Positions 42,287-52,236 of a DNA stretch of 64,000 nucleotides are shown one piece after another. The DNA comes from Gemmatimonadaceae bacterium (GTDB taxonomy: Bacteria > Gemmatimonadota > Gemmatimonadetes > Gemmatimonadales > Gemmatimonadaceae). The stretch covers positions 1 to 64,000 of the forward strand of contig JACCWE010000144.1 of assembly GCA_013697785.1 (NCBI GenBank), written 5' to 3'. The notes under the pieces are model-generated. The model was given only the letters and a program-made list of their open reading frames with translations. It had not been told where the DNA came from and did no database searches. Both the position numbers and the translations under genes were made by a program. Positions within the stretch are counted from its first letter, which is position 1; each line of letters starts with the position of its first letter.

Positions 42287-43398
42287 GCAGCGCTGGCGGC
42301 GCGCCGCTTCGCATCGCGCTCATGATCGAATGCGATGGCCCGGGCGGCGCCGAGCTGATGATGCTGGACCTCGCGACGGAGCTGCGCTCGCGTGGACACG
42401 CCGTGTTGCCCGTGAATCTCGCGAACGGCACCGGCTGGCTCGGCGCTCGCTTCGAGGCGGCCGGCTTCGTGCCCGCGACCTTTGCGATTCGAAACCCCGT
42501 TGATTTTGCCGCGGTGCGTGCGCTCACGACGATCCTGCGCGACTTCCGCGCAGACGTCGTGCACAGCCACGAGTTCACGATGGCTGTCTACGGCGCTGCC
42601 GCCGCGCCGCGTGCCGGCGCACGACACGTGATCACGATGCACGGCGGCCTGTATTACGCCACGGCGATGCGCCGGCGGCTCGCGCTACGCTGGGCCGCGC
42701 GCCGGAGCAATGCGCTGGTCGGCGTCTCGCTCGCTACTGCTGCCGCGCTGGAACATACGCTCGGGCTTCCGCACGAGCGTGTCTTCGTGGTGCCCAACGG
42801 CATACCGCAGCGCAACGGCATTCGTGAGCGGGTTCGTCGCGAGCTCGCAATCCCGGATGATGAGCTGCTCATAGTGGCGGTGGGAAATCTGTATCCGGTA
42901 AAGGGACACGCCGTGCTCCTGGACGCGCTCGCGATGCTCGGCGACCGCGCGGGGTGGTATCTCGCGATCGCGGGGCGCGGCGGGGAGGAAGCACATCTTC
43001 GTGCGCAGTCCGCCACCGCGGGACTCGATGCACGCGTCCACATTCTTGGCTTCCGCGACGACGTCCCCGACATCCTCGCCGCCGGCGACGTCTTCGCGAT
43101 GCCGTCGCTCTCGGAGGGACTTCCTCTCGCGCTCGTCGAGGCGATGTCGTTCGGCCTTCCCGTTGTCGTGTCGAATGTCGGGGGAATTCCGGAGGTCGTG
43201 ACCAATGATGTCGAGGCACTACTCGTCCCGGCGTCGGATGCGATCTCGCTTTCACTCGCGCTGCGCGCGCTCCTCGATGATGCAGCGCTCCGCAAACGGC
43301 TCGGCGATGCCGGCCGCACGCGCGCCATACGCGACTACGCGATCGGCACGATGGCAGATCGCTACGAGCGCCTCTATCGCGGCGAGCCGCTCACATAG
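42283..43398 (+). CDS. Glycosyltransferase family 4 protein
   Basis: GT-B enzyme of 371 aa with a clear GT4 C-terminal domain: 'LLIVAVGNLYPVKGHAVLLD', 'DVFAMPSLSEGLPLALVEAM' (the E-x7-E motif) and 'GLPVVVSNVGGIPEVV'. The N-terminal domain has 'CDGPGGAELMMLDLATELRS', the glycine-rich acceptor loop, and 'ADVVHSHEF'. The start overlaps the ATP-grasp stop (ATGA). Its end overlaps by 8 nt the convergent glycosyltransferase gene on the other strand. Confidence 0.9.
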   Translation: MSSAGGAPLRIALMIECDGPGGAELMMLDLATELRSRGHAVLPVNLANGTGWLGARFEAAGFVPATFAIRNPVDFAAVRALTTILRDFRADVVHSHEFTMAVYGAAAAPRAGARHVITMHGGLYYATAMRRRLALRWAARRSNALVGVSLATAAALEHTLGLPHERVFVVPNGIPQRNGIRERVRRELAIPDDELLIVAVGNLYPVKGHAVLLDALAMLGDRAGWYLAIAGRGGEEAHLRAQSATAGLDARVHILGFRDDVPDILAAGDVFAMPSLSEGLPLALVEAMSFGLPVVVSNVGGIPEVVTNDVEALLVPASDAISLSLALRALLDDAALRKRLGDAGRTRAIRDYAIGTMADRYERLYRGEPLT

Positions 43399-44833
43399 CC
43401 GTCGCCGCGGGTGTCAGCTTCGCAATGGCGTCGAGCAGCAGCCGCGCCTGCGCGGTGCGGCTGAAGCGATCATCCACCGCCACACGCGTAGGGCGCACGC
43501 CCGCGATGTGGTCGTGGTATCGCTTCGCAATTGCGGCAGCGACGGCATCCACTTGCGGCTCGACCACATCCGCCGACGATCCGCGCAGCAGCTGCGCGAT
43601 TCCACTCGCCGGCTCGGCTATCGTCAGCAGCCATGAATTGAAGCGAATGTATTCGAACACCTTGGCGGGAATCGCGAGCATGTTGCTTCCCGGAAAAATC
43701 ACGAGCATTGAAGCGCCCGCGAGAAACTCGAGCGCGGCCTGCTGCGGACGCGGCGGCTCGACAGTCACGTAGTCTGCGACTCCCTCCCGCGTCGCCATCC
43801 CGAGCAGCGGCACATGCTCCTCCGCTGCGAAGCGGCCAAGGATGTCGATGCCGAACTGCTGGGGCGTGAGCTTCTCCGTTGTGATCACCTGAGCGGCCGC
43901 GCGGAAGAGCAGCAGCGGATCGCGATCGAGATAGATCGTTCCCGCGTAGCCGATCGTGAAGCGGTCGGCGTGCCGGTGCGGCGGGAGCGGATCGTCATCC
44001 GATCCGTTCATCACGGTGATGATGCGGTCGCGCGCATCCGGATACTCCGCGGCGAGCGCGGTGTGCGCGGGCTGCGTATTCGCTACGATCAGCTTCGCCT
44101 GCTCGATGCACGCGCGTTCGCACGCCTCCGCCCGCGTGTACCAGAGCGGGCTCGCGGCGCTCTCGCGCAGCCAAGGCTGCAGGCTCCACGGGTCGCGCAT
44201 GTCCATCACGAACGGAAGTCCGGTCGCGACCGACACGAGCCGCCCCGCCTCGTGGCTCATGTGCGGAGGTGCCGACGTGATCACCGCCTCGTGCACACCC
44301 CTTACGATGAGAGCTTGCGCGAGCTCCGATGCACGGCGCGCCCAGCGCATCCCATGCGTGAGCTCGAGCCACGCCCAGTACGTGCGAAGAACTTCGCGCG
44401 GCGTGCGCGGCGTTGCGCGAATCTCAGACCGATTCAGCGACTCGGGGCGCCCGCGCTGATCAGGCGTACCCTCTCCGCTATCGGGCTCGGCGGAGACGGG
44501 AGCGAGCCGCTTGTTCGGCCACACCGTTCGATACATGCGCCAGAGCACGTGCTCGACACGCTCCGATACGAGCTCCGGGTCGGCGATCCCGTACACTCGT
44601 ACGCCGGCGGGGAGCGAGTCGAGACGCTTGGCATCGATCGCCGAAGGGCGGCAGGTGATTACGTCCAGTCCCCAGCCGCGCTCCGTCACCGAGTGCGCGA
44701 GCTTTTCCCATCGGCGCGCACCGATGGTGGTGTCGGGCGGGAAGTGATAGCTGACGAGAACGAGCCGCCGCGCGCTCTGCGCCGCTGTGCCCTGCTTCTC
44801 CCAGAAGGGTGTGGCTCCCGCGACATCGCTCAC
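43391..44833 (-). CDS. Glycosyltransferase (GT4-like)
   Basis: Sugar transferase of 480 aa. N-terminal 'RRLVLVSYHFPPDTTIGARR' and 'LDVITCRPSAIDAKRL', middle 'VITSAPPHMSHEAGRLVSVA', 'LPFVMDMRDPWSLQPWLRES' , then 'FTIGYAGTIYLDRDPLLLFR' and 'IPAKVFEYIRFNSWLLTIA'. This pattern is that of the WbuB/FkpM-type GT4 group. GTG at 44833 overlaps the flippase stop (GTGA), so they are coupled; the long open frame to 45322 is antisense flippase sequence. It follows the flippase in a minus-strand operon driven from near 46.4 kb. Confidence 0.85.
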   Translation of the reverse strand: MSDVAGATPFWEKQGTAAQSARRLVLVSYHFPPDTTIGARRWEKLAHSVTERGWGLDVITCRPSAIDAKRLDSLPAGVRVYGIADPELVSERVEHVLWRMYRTVWPNKRLAPVSAEPDSGEGTPDQRGRPESLNRSEIRATPRTPREVLRTYWAWLELTHGMRWARRASELAQALIVRGVHEAVITSAPPHMSHEAGRLVSVATGLPFVMDMRDPWSLQPWLRESAASPLWYTRAEACERACIEQAKLIVANTQPAHTALAAEYPDARDRIITVMNGSDDDPLPPHRHADRFTIGYAGTIYLDRDPLLLFRAAAQVITTEKLTPQQFGIDILGRFAAEEHVPLLGMATREGVADYVTVEPPRPQQAALEFLAGASMLVIFPGSNMLAIPAKVFEYIRFNSWLLTIAEPASGIAQLLRGSSADVVEPQVDAVAAAIAKRYHDHIAGVRPTRVAVDDRFSRTAQARLLLDAIAKLTPAATAM

Positions 44834-46299
44834 AGCGCGTGCTCTCTCACGATGGACACGAACGCGAGCGCACGCGCGCGATGCCTCCACGCGATCATTC
44901 CCGCATACACGGTGATGCCGACGAATACCTCGAGAGCCAAGCGAATCACCGGTGACAACGTGTGCGGTAGTGTGACGAGGAGAGCACCCACTGCCAGAGA
45001 CATGATCGCAGTCGAGCTCACGGCGGGCCAGAGCGTCTTGAAATATGTGACCGCGGGCATCTCGAGCACGCGGAAAGCCAGCCGGTATTGCGGCGCGACG
45101 ACGATCGGATAGGCTACGATCCACACCGTCGCCACACCGCCGACGCCCCACTGCGTTCCGACGACGAACAGCACCGGCATCACGCACGCGGCGATCACCG
45201 AATACCACATGCTCTGTCGCGAATTCCCCGTGTAGATGAGCACCTGTGGCGTAACCGTATCGATCGATCGGACCCCGCCGTACAGCGCGAGAAGGCGAAG
45301 CGGAACGATCGCGCCGAGCCACTGGGGCCCGAGCACGACGGGGACGAACTCACCTGCGATGAGTGCGAGCCCCGCAGCAGCGGGAAGGGTGATGAACGCC
45401 AGCCCTTCGACGACGCCGAGGAAGTAGCGGCGAAGCGCGACGATATCGTGCTGCACGGCGGAGAAGATCCCCGGCGTTACGCTCGAGACGAGGGAGCTGA
45501 TGCGCTCCACCGGCATCGTCGCGATCTCCCATCCGAGCGTGTACGCACCCAGCGACTGCTTGCCGAGCACGCGCCCGACGACGGCGAAGTCGGCGGTGTT
45601 GTAGGTGTACCAGGCGAGACGCCCGACGACTATATGCCAGCCGACGTGCAGCGCGCCGCCGATCGTGTCGAAGGATGATGGCCAGGCGAGCTTGTGCGGC
45701 CGAAACCGGAGTGCGAGCAGGGCGCCGCACGCGCTGCCGACAAGGCTTCCGTACACGAGCGCCATGTAGCGGAAGCCACCGATGGCGAAGGCGAGCATCG
45801 TGATCATCTGCGCGAGATTCGTGAGCCCGTCGATCATCGCGAGGCGAGGATAGGCGAGATCTCGCGCGAGGAGCGAGCGAGGGAGCACACCGAGCGAGCC
45901 GAAGACGAAGTTGAGGCTGAGCACCGTGATGATCGTCGCGACCGCAGGCTCACCGTAGAAGCGCGCAATTATGGGAGAGACGACCACCGAAATGCCCGCG
46001 ATCACGAGCCCGACGGCTACGCTGAATCCGCCCACGCGAGCGATCTGCTCCTCGGTGAGCTCGCGATGGCGGAGGATGGCAGCGGTGAGCCCGAACTCGT
46101 TGACGAGCGTGACGAGCCCCAGGTAGACGGCGGCCATCCCCATGAGACCGTAGTCGGATGGGGAGAGGATGCGCGCGACGACGAGCGTAGCGGCCCAGCT
46201 GAGAAGCTGGGTCGCCCACTTGGTTCCCCCCGTCCAGGCGATGCCCGACACCAGCGATTTGTCGAGTGACAGGCTGTCGGTTTGCGGAGGGGGGAGCAT
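44830..46299 (-). CDS. Wzx-type polysaccharide flippase (MATE/PST family)
   Basis: Integral membrane protein of 489 aa with about 12-14 hydrophobic helices and the family start 'LVSGIAWTGGTKWATQLLSW', followed by 'ILSPSDYGLMGMAAVYLGLV'. It belongs to the WzxC-like branch of polysaccharide transporters, which flip lipid-linked repeat units across the inner membrane. A sigma-54-like site lies ~100 nt upstream. The glycosyltransferase behind it is coupled by GTGA. Confidence 0.9.
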   Translation of the reverse strand: MLPPPQTDSLSLDKSLVSGIAWTGGTKWATQLLSWAATLVVARILSPSDYGLMGMAAVYLGLVTLVNEFGLTAAILRHRELTEEQIARVGGFSVAVGLVIAGISVVVSPIIARFYGEPAVATIITVLSLNFVFGSLGVLPRSLLARDLAYPRLAMIDGLTNLAQMITMLAFAIGGFRYMALVYGSLVGSACGALLALRFRPHKLAWPSSFDTIGGALHVGWHIVVGRLAWYTYNTADFAVVGRVLGKQSLGAYTLGWEIATMPVERISSLVSSVTPGIFSAVQHDIVALRRYFLGVVEGLAFITLPAAAGLALIAGEFVPVVLGPQWLGAIVPLRLLALYGGVRSIDTVTPQVLIYTGNSRQSMWYSVIAACVMPVLFVVGTQWGVGGVATVWIVAYPIVVAPQYRLAFRVLEMPAVTYFKTLWPAVSSTAIMSLAVGALLVTLPHTLSPVIRLALEVFVGITVYAGMIAWRHRARALAFVSIVREHAL

Positions 46300-46397
46300 T
46301 ACGCTTTCGTCGGCGATCGTCGGCTTGGCTTTATGGTACGGCTTGCGTTGGCGATCGATAGTCGATTCACCGCGCGTGGAGTACGCGTCCGCTATCG

Positions 46398-46413
46398 AGC
46401 ATTAGCTGTGCCT
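46398..46413 (-). promoter_or_regulatory. Sigma-54-like promoter of the flippase operon
   Basis: On the minus strand AGGCACAGCTAATGCT has GGCAC at -24, TGCT at -12 and GG-N10-GC spacing, with the first T and one -12 T replaced by A. It lies 98 nt ahead of the flippase start. The match is weaker than those at 32349 and 59223. Confidence 0.45.
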
Positions 46414-46463
46414 TCCGTGGTATTGTCGGCGCTGGTTGCGCCATCCCCCGACGGGGCCGACAT

Positions 46464-47630
46464 TTGCTCGCGAACTCTCCCTTCAACCCGACCGCACTGA
46501 CCACACCTCTCACGATCCTGCACCTCCTGGCCCCCGCTCCGGTTGGGGGGCTCGAGACCGTCGTGTCGACGCTTGCCCAGGCGCAAAGCCGAGCGGGGCA
46601 TAGAGTTATGGTTGCGCCAACGCTTTCGAATCCGGGCGAAGGTGCGGGTTTTCTGGCCTCGCTCTCGAAAACCGGCGTCGAGGTGATTCCTCTCGCGGTT
46701 TCCGGGCGTGGCTACCTCCGCGAGGGATCGCTCATCCGGAAGTTGGTCGCGCAGAAGCATGTAAGTGTAGTTCACACACATGGTTATCGGTCGGATCTAA
46801 TCGGTGGACACGCGGGACACAGATCGAGAGTGCCGATAGTAACCACTGTTCACGGTTTTACCGGTGGCGGGATCAAAAATCGGACGTTCGAAGCACTCCA
46901 ACGCCTCGCCTTTCGTCACTTCGACGCCGTCGTCGTCGTTTCCAAACCACAGGCTGATCTCCTAGTCGCGAGTAGCGTCCCCAAAAGTCGCATTCATTTG
47001 ATTCCCAATGCGCTGTCGGGGCACCCCGCGCCGCTCGATCCCGCCGCCGCACGTGCCGCTCTTGGACTTCCGGCGGGTGGCCTCATCGCCGGCTGGGTCG
47101 GGCGCGTCTCGAAAGAGAAAGGCATCGACGTCTTCATCGACGCGCTCTCGTCGATCGGCGACCGCGTGATCGGCGCCGCGATTTTCGGCGATGGTCCCGA
47201 GCGCGCGTCTCAGCAGGCACGCGCGGAGTCGATCGCGCCCGGCCGCTTCCAGTGGCTGGGCAACGTCGCCGACGCCTCGCGCTTCTACGCCGCCTTCGAC
47301 CTCTTCGTCATGAGCTCTCACGCCGAAGGGCTCCCCATGGTACTCCTCGAGGCGATGGCCGCTCGCATCCCGATCGTCGCCACGGCCGTCGGCGGCATTC
47401 CCGATCTGCTCTCGCCAAACGAAAGCATGCTCGTGCCGCCCGGTGACGCGAAGGCGCTCGCGGCCGCTATCCGCGCCACCGTCGACGATCCCGACGCGGC
47501 CTCCGCGCGCGCGCAGGCCGCGCAGCTCCGCCAGCGCGCCGAGTACGACGTCGCGCCATGGAGCGCACGCTACGAAGCGCTCTACCGTCATCTCCTCGGC
47601 GCTCGCGTCAAGGCGGGCGCACGCAAATGA
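46464..47630 (+). CDS. Glycosyltransferase family 4 protein
   Basis: GT-B enzyme of 388 aa, divergent from the flippase. N-terminal 'TILHLLAPAPVGGLETVVST' (acceptor loop 'GGLE'), 'HVSVVHTHGYRSDL', 'VPIVTTVHGFTGGG'; C-terminal 'LIAGWVGRVSKEKGIDVFID', 'AAFDLFVMSSHAEGLPMVLL' and 'IPIVATAVGGIPDLL'. The start is a TTG at 46464, with no good ribosome-binding site; a later start (for example TTG 46515, just ahead of the fold) is possible. The stop overlaps the next gene's ATG. Confidence 0.88.
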   Translation: MLANSPFNPTALTTPLTILHLLAPAPVGGLETVVSTLAQAQSRAGHRVMVAPTLSNPGEGAGFLASLSKTGVEVIPLAVSGRGYLREGSLIRKLVAQKHVSVVHTHGYRSDLIGGHAGHRSRVPIVTTVHGFTGGGIKNRTFEALQRLAFRHFDAVVVVSKPQADLLVASSVPKSRIHLIPNALSGHPAPLDPAAARAALGLPAGGLIAGWVGRVSKEKGIDVFIDALSSIGDRVIGAAIFGDGPERASQQARAESIAPGRFQWLGNVADASRFYAAFDLFVMSSHAEGLPMVLLEAMAARIPIVATAVGGIPDLLSPNESMLVPPGDAKALAAAIRATVDDPDAASARAQAAQLRQRAEYDVAPWSARYEALYRHLLGARVKAGARK

Positions 47631-48799
47631 GTGTCGTTCCATACGTGCTCGTCGCACTTCCGATAGCGATCTTCGCATGGGCATACGCCGGCTATCCGGC
47701 ATTGCTCTGGCTTGCGTCGCGCTTTCGCTCGGCGGGCGCAGTGCCGAACGATCCGGCGACCTGGCCATCGATATCGATTACCGTCCCCGCCTACAACGAG
47801 GCGGCGCGCATCCGCTCGACGATCGAGAGCCTGCTCGCCATCGACTATCCCGCCGACCGCCGCCAGATCCTCATCGTCTCCGACGCATCCACCGACGATA
47901 CCGATCGCATCGTCGCCGAGTATGCGGATCGCGGCGTCGAGTTGCATCGCGTGGTGCAGCGCGCCGGGAAGACCGCCGCAGAGAACTCGGCCGCGGCATC
48001 GCTGCGCGGCGAGATCGTCGTCAACACCGACGCATCGATTCGCATCGAGCCGCACTCGGTGAAGGCACTGGTGCGCATGTTCGCCGATCCCACCATCGGC
48101 GTCGCCTCGGGGCGCGACGTCAGCGTCGGCTCCGAGTCGGAGGGGAATCGGGGCGAGCAGGGGTACGTGGGCTACGAGATGTGGGTGCGTGACCTCGAGA
48201 CACAGCTCGGCGGCATCGTCGGCGCGAGCGGCTGCTGCTACGCGGCGCGCGCACAAATTCAGCGCACTGTGCTGCGCGACGACCTCGCGCGCGATTTCGC
48301 GAGTGCGCTGATCGCACGGCGGCTCGGCTTGCGCGCCGTGTCGGTGAACGAGGCAACCGCGGTGGTGCCGCGCACGCCATCGCTGCGCGCGGAGACGAAG
48401 CGCAAGGCCCGCACGATGGCGCAAGGGCTCGAGACGCTGCGCTACGGCGCGTCGCTCATGAACCCGTTCCGCTACGGCGCCTTCGCCTTTGCGCTCCTGA
48501 GCCACAAGCTTGCGCGATGGCTGGTCTACCTGTCCATTCCGTTCGCGATCGTGGGCATTGTGTGGCTCGCGCTGTCGTCGCGCGTCGCGCTCGCACTCGC
48601 TTTTGCCATCATCGCGGGAGTTTCCGCCGGGTTCGCCGCGATGCGCTGGCCTGAAGGTCGCCGAGTCCCCCTGCCGCTTGCCGTCGCCGGCTTCGCGCTC
48701 GCATCGATTCTCGGCGGCCTCAGCGCGTGGGTGCTCGCGATGCGGAGCAAACGGCTTCCAATGTGGGAGCCGACGCGGCGCGCCGCGATTCCCGAGTAG
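47627..48799 (+). CDS. Membrane-bound family 2 glycosyltransferase
   Basis: GT-A enzyme of 390 aa. It has an N-terminal membrane helix (~4-25), a family 2 catalytic domain ('SISITVPAYNEAARIRSTIE', 'LIVSDASTDDTDRIV', 'GKTAAENSAAASLRGEIVVN', 'NTDASI' as the DxD-like site), and about three C-terminal helices (~290-375). This resembles processive or lipid-linked sugar transferases of the IcaA/hyaluronan-like group, though the usual QxxRW motif is not evident. ATG at 47627 overlaps the stop of the preceding glycosyltransferase gene (ATGA). Confidence 0.85.
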   Translation: MSVVPYVLVALPIAIFAWAYAGYPALLWLASRFRSAGAVPNDPATWPSISITVPAYNEAARIRSTIESLLAIDYPADRRQILIVSDASTDDTDRIVAEYADRGVELHRVVQRAGKTAAENSAAASLRGEIVVNTDASIRIEPHSVKALVRMFADPTIGVASGRDVSVGSESEGNRGEQGYVGYEMWVRDLETQLGGIVGASGCCYAARAQIQRTVLRDDLARDFASALIARRLGLRAVSVNEATAVVPRTPSLRAETKRKARTMAQGLETLRYGASLMNPFRYGAFAFALLSHKLARWLVYLSIPFAIVGIVWLALSSRVALALAFAIIAGVSAGFAAMRWPEGRRVPLPLAVAGFALASILGGLSAWVLAMRSKRLPMWEPTRRAAIPE

Positions 48800-48957
48800 C
48801 ACGCCGCCGCGAAGCTATCGGGAAGATTACGAAAGGCGGAATTGCTGTTCGTCGCATCGTATGCTCCAACGCATCCGCCGACGTCCACGTACTCATGACA
48901 TCCGCCGTCCACTCACATCCGTTCTCGCCCCGCCTCCCGCCGAGGATCGCGCAGCTC

Positions 48958-51900
48958 ATGCATGCATCTCGTTCGATCGCCCTCGCTTCGTTGGCCGCAG
49001 CGCTCCTGTTCTCCGCCACTCCTGCTCTCGCGCAACATCGCGCCACCCCGCTCGACTCGGCCACGCTCGCGTCGTTCAGCTGGCGAAACATCGGCCCCGC
49101 GGACATGGGCGGACGCATCGCGGACATCGTCGGAATTCCGAGCCCGTCGAAGACCTTCTACGTCGCGAGCGCCGCGGGCGGCATCTGGAAGACGACGAAT
49201 GCGGGGACGACCTTCCGCCCGCTCTTCGGCGACCAGCGCGTGGTCTCGATGGGCGCGCTCGCCATCGCACCTTCGGACACGAACCAGATCTGGGCCGGCA
49301 CCGGCGAGCAGAACTCGCGCAACTCGATCTCGCCGGGCGGCGGGATCTTCAAGAGCACCGATGGCGGGCTGACATGGAAGCTCATGGGTCTCGAGAAGAC
49401 GCAGCAGATCGGTCGTATCATCGTGCATCCCACCAACCCGAACATCGTCTACGTCGCTGCACTCGGCCACGTGTGGGGCTCGAATCCCGAGCGCGGGCTG
49501 TACAGGACCACGGACGGCGGGAAGAGCTGGCAGCTCATCAAGTTCGTGAGCGATAAGGCGGGGTTCGTCGACGTCGCGATGGATCCGTCGAATCCGGATG
49601 TGATCTGGGCTTCGAGCTACGAGCGTGTGCGCGGTCCGTATTTCCTCAAGAGCGGCGGCCTGGGGAGCGCACTGTGGAAGAGCACGGACGCAGGTGCCTC
49701 GTGGACGAAGGTGGAAGGCGGCGGATTTCCCGAGACGATGAAGGGGCGCATCGGCGTCGCGATCTCGCGCAGCAACCCCTCCACGGTGTACGCGCTCGTC
49801 GAGGCGGATTCGATGCGCGGCGCATCGCATGCGCTTCGCGCTCCGGCGAGCGACTCGGCGGGCGAGAAGCCGAAGGCGGCTGGCAGGCAGCGGCTGCTGA
49901 GCGGACTGTATCGCTCCCAGGACGGAGGGAAGACGTGGCAGTGGATGAACGACGTCGATGTGCGGCCCTTCTACTACTCGCAGGTACGCGTCGATCCGAA
50001 ACTGCCGAATCGCGTCTACTGGTCGTCGACGCCGTTCAACTTCTCGGATGATGGCGGCAAGACGGTGCGCAACGGCACCGTCGGCGTCCACGTCGATCAT
50101 CATGCGATGTGGATCGACCCGAATGATCCGGAGCATTTCCTCGTCGGCGACGATGGCGGCGTGTCACAAACGTGGGACCGAGGCGGCAACTTCGATTTTC
50201 TCAATCGCATCTCGATCGGCCAGTTCTACGAGGTCAGCTACGACATGGCGGTGCCGTACCGGGTGTGCGGCGGCCTGCAGGACAACGGAAGCTGGTGCGG
50301 TCCGAGCCGCAAGCGCGGCGCGATCACCAACGCCGACTGGTTCACCGTCGGCGGCGGCGATGGATTCTACACGGCGCAGGACCCGACGAATCCCGACATC
50401 ATCTACGCCGAGTCGCAGGGGGGCAACATTCGCCGCCTCGACTACGGCACGGGTGTCGGCACGCCACTCGTGAAGCCTTCGTGGCGTCCGCGCTATCTGC
50501 AGGTCGAGGACTCGATTCTCGTCGCGCGCAGCGACACCGCGAAGCCGGTGCCGTCGTCGCAGAAGAAACGTCTCGCCGAGCTGCGCGCATTGCAGGAGAA
50601 GGACTCGACCGATCTCGATCTGCGCTTCAACTGGAACACGCCGTTCATCATCTCGCCACACGCGCCTTCGACGATTTACGCAGCCGGAAACCGCGTGCTC
50701 ATGTCCACGAATCGCGGCGATGACTTCCTCCCGATCTCGCCCGACCTCTCGACACGCGATATGGCGAAGGTGCGGTGGAGCATGGACTCGACGGGCGGCA
50801 TCACGAACGACGCCACCGGCGCGGAGACGTACGGCGCGATCACGACGCTCGCCGAATCGTACGTGCGTCCAGGGCTCCTCATGGTCGGCACCGACGACGG
50901 CAATGTCTGGCTGACGCACAACAACGGCGCGACGTGGGACAATCTCAGCGGACGCTTCCCTGGCGTGCCACCGAAGACGTACGTGGTTCGCATCGAGCCT
51001 TCGCACTTCGACAGCGCGACCTTTTACGTCGCTTTCGATGACCATCGCGTCGACGATTTCGCGCCCTATCTTTTCGTCACGAGCGACTTCGGAAAGACGT
51101 TCAAGTCGATCGTGAATGATCTGCCGAAAGGCGGTCCCGACTTCCTGCATGTGGTCCGCGAGGATCCGGTGAACCGCGACCTGCTGTATGTCGGTACGGA
51201 CGTGGGCGCGTACATCTCGCGGGACCGCGGAGAGAGCTGGCAGAAGTTCATGAGCGGGCTGTCCACCGTGCCCGTGCATGATCTGAAGATTCATCCGCGC
51301 GACCACGAGATCATTGCGGCGACGCACGGCCGCGGGATCTGGATCGCGGATGTGGCCGCTCTCGAGCAGCTGAAGGACAGCGTGTTCGCACAGAGCGGCG
51401 CGTATCTCTTCGCGCCGAAAACGGCGTACGCGTTCGGCGAACCCCCGGGCGCAGAAATCACCGCCGGACAGAGCACGTTCCGCGGGCGCAGCGCGCCGTT
51501 CGGCGCCGACTTGATCTATCGTCTCACGAGCGGGTCACCGAAGGACACGGTGAAGATCGTGATCACCAACGTGAAGGGCGACACGCTCAAGTCGTTGACG
51601 GGGCGCGGCGGCGCCGGAATTCATCACGTCACTTGGGATCTCACGGGGAAGACGCCCCCGCCGACGCCGCTCACTCCCGCGGGACGACGCGACAGCCTGA
51701 TCACCGTGCGAAAGGTCGACCACGTCTTCGACTCGCTCGAGACGGCCGGCGTCGCGCCCAAGCCGGTGCTCGAGAATGTGCGTGAGCACCTCGAGAACGG
51801 CACCGTCAGCGATCTCTTCGATCGCGCATCCGGCGGGGGCGGCGGCGGTGGACGCTTTACGGAGCGTCCGGGCGAAAGTCCGCTGCCGCACCACGGTAGT

Positions 51901-52236
51901 GGCCGCGGAGGGCCGGACAGCACGAAGAAGCTTGCGGGCGCGGACACCACGAAGGTCGTGGGTGCTGCGGCGAACGCCGAGGGCGGAGCGGAAGGCGAGG
52001 GGGAGCCGGCCGTGAGTCAGGAAGTGCTGAGTCAGGTGCTCGGAGCCGTGCGCGCGAGTAAGGCGATGCCCGGCGGTGGATTCGGCGGCGCGCGCCGCGG
52101 CGGTACCATCGTCGAGAGCGGCGACTACGTGATCACGATGACGGCTGGTGGCACGACACAGCGGCAGGTGCTGCGAGTAGAACAGGCCGAAGGGGCGGGT
52201 TCCCCCTCGGCCCCGGATGACGATTTACATCCGTGA
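48958..52236 (+). CDS. Secreted VPS10/sortilin-like beta-propeller protein
   Basis: Exported protein of 1092 aa. Signal peptide 'SIALASLAAALLFSATPALAQ', then a large BNR/Asp-box beta-propeller (~30-790) with repeats such as 'SAAGGIWKTTNAGTTF', 'FKSTDGGLTWKLMG', 'YRTTDGGKSWQLIK', 'YRSQDGGKTWQWM' and 'THNNGATWDNLSG'. This resembles sortilin VPS10 domains and plant BNR proteins, common secreted proteins in Gemmatimonadota and Bacteroidota; peptide or glycan binding is the usual guess. A C-terminal beta-domain (~820-930) and a glycine-rich low-complexity linker (a run of seven Gly near 960) follow, then an Ala/Gly-rich end. It stops exactly where the convergent lipoprotein gene stops. Role unknown. 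Confidence 0.8.
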   Translation: MHASRSIALASLAAALLFSATPALAQHRATPLDSATLASFSWRNIGPADMGGRIADIVGIPSPSKTFYVASAAGGIWKTTNAGTTFRPLFGDQRVVSMGALAIAPSDTNQIWAGTGEQNSRNSISPGGGIFKSTDGGLTWKLMGLEKTQQIGRIIVHPTNPNIVYVAALGHVWGSNPERGLYRTTDGGKSWQLIKFVSDKAGFVDVAMDPSNPDVIWASSYERVRGPYFLKSGGLGSALWKSTDAGASWTKVEGGGFPETMKGRIGVAISRSNPSTVYALVEADSMRGASHALRAPASDSAGEKPKAAGRQRLLSGLYRSQDGGKTWQWMNDVDVRPFYYSQVRVDPKLPNRVYWSSTPFNFSDDGGKTVRNGTVGVHVDHHAMWIDPNDPEHFLVGDDGGVSQTWDRGGNFDFLNRISIGQFYEVSYDMAVPYRVCGGLQDNGSWCGPSRKRGAITNADWFTVGGGDGFYTAQDPTNPDIIYAESQGGNIRRLDYGTGVGTPLVKPSWRPRYLQVEDSILVARSDTAKPVPSSQKKRLAELRALQEKDSTDLDLRFNWNTPFIISPHAPSTIYAAGNRVLMSTNRGDDFLPISPDLSTRDMAKVRWSMDSTGGITNDATGAETYGAITTLAESYVRPGLLMVGTDDGNVWLTHNNGATWDNLSGRFPGVPPKTYVVRIEPSHFDSATFYVAFDDHRVDDFAPYLFVTSDFGKTFKSIVNDLPKGGPDFLHVVREDPVNRDLLYVGTDVGAYISRDRGESWQKFMSGLSTVPVHDLKIHPRDHEIIAATHGRGIWIADVAALEQLKDSVFAQSGAYLFAPKTAYAFGEPPGAEITAGQSTFRGRSAPFGADLIYRLTSGSPKDTVKIVITNVKGDTLKSLTGRGGAGIHHVTWDLTGKTPPPTPLTPAGRRDSLITVRKVDHVFDSLETAGVAPKPVLENVREHLENGTVSDLFDRASGGGGGGGRFTERPGESPLPHHGSGRGGPDSTKKLAGADTTKVVGAAANAEGGAEGEGEPAVSQEVLSQVLGAVRASKAMPGGGFGGARRGGTIVESGDYVITMTAGGTTQRQVLRVEQAEGAGSPSAPDDDLHP

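Noticed and set aside
46421..46436. A plus-strand sigma-54 site (TGGTATTGTCGGCGCT) for the glycosyltransferase at 46464
   Set aside because: The -24 and -12 boxes match at too few positions and it would lie only ~30 nt from the start codon.
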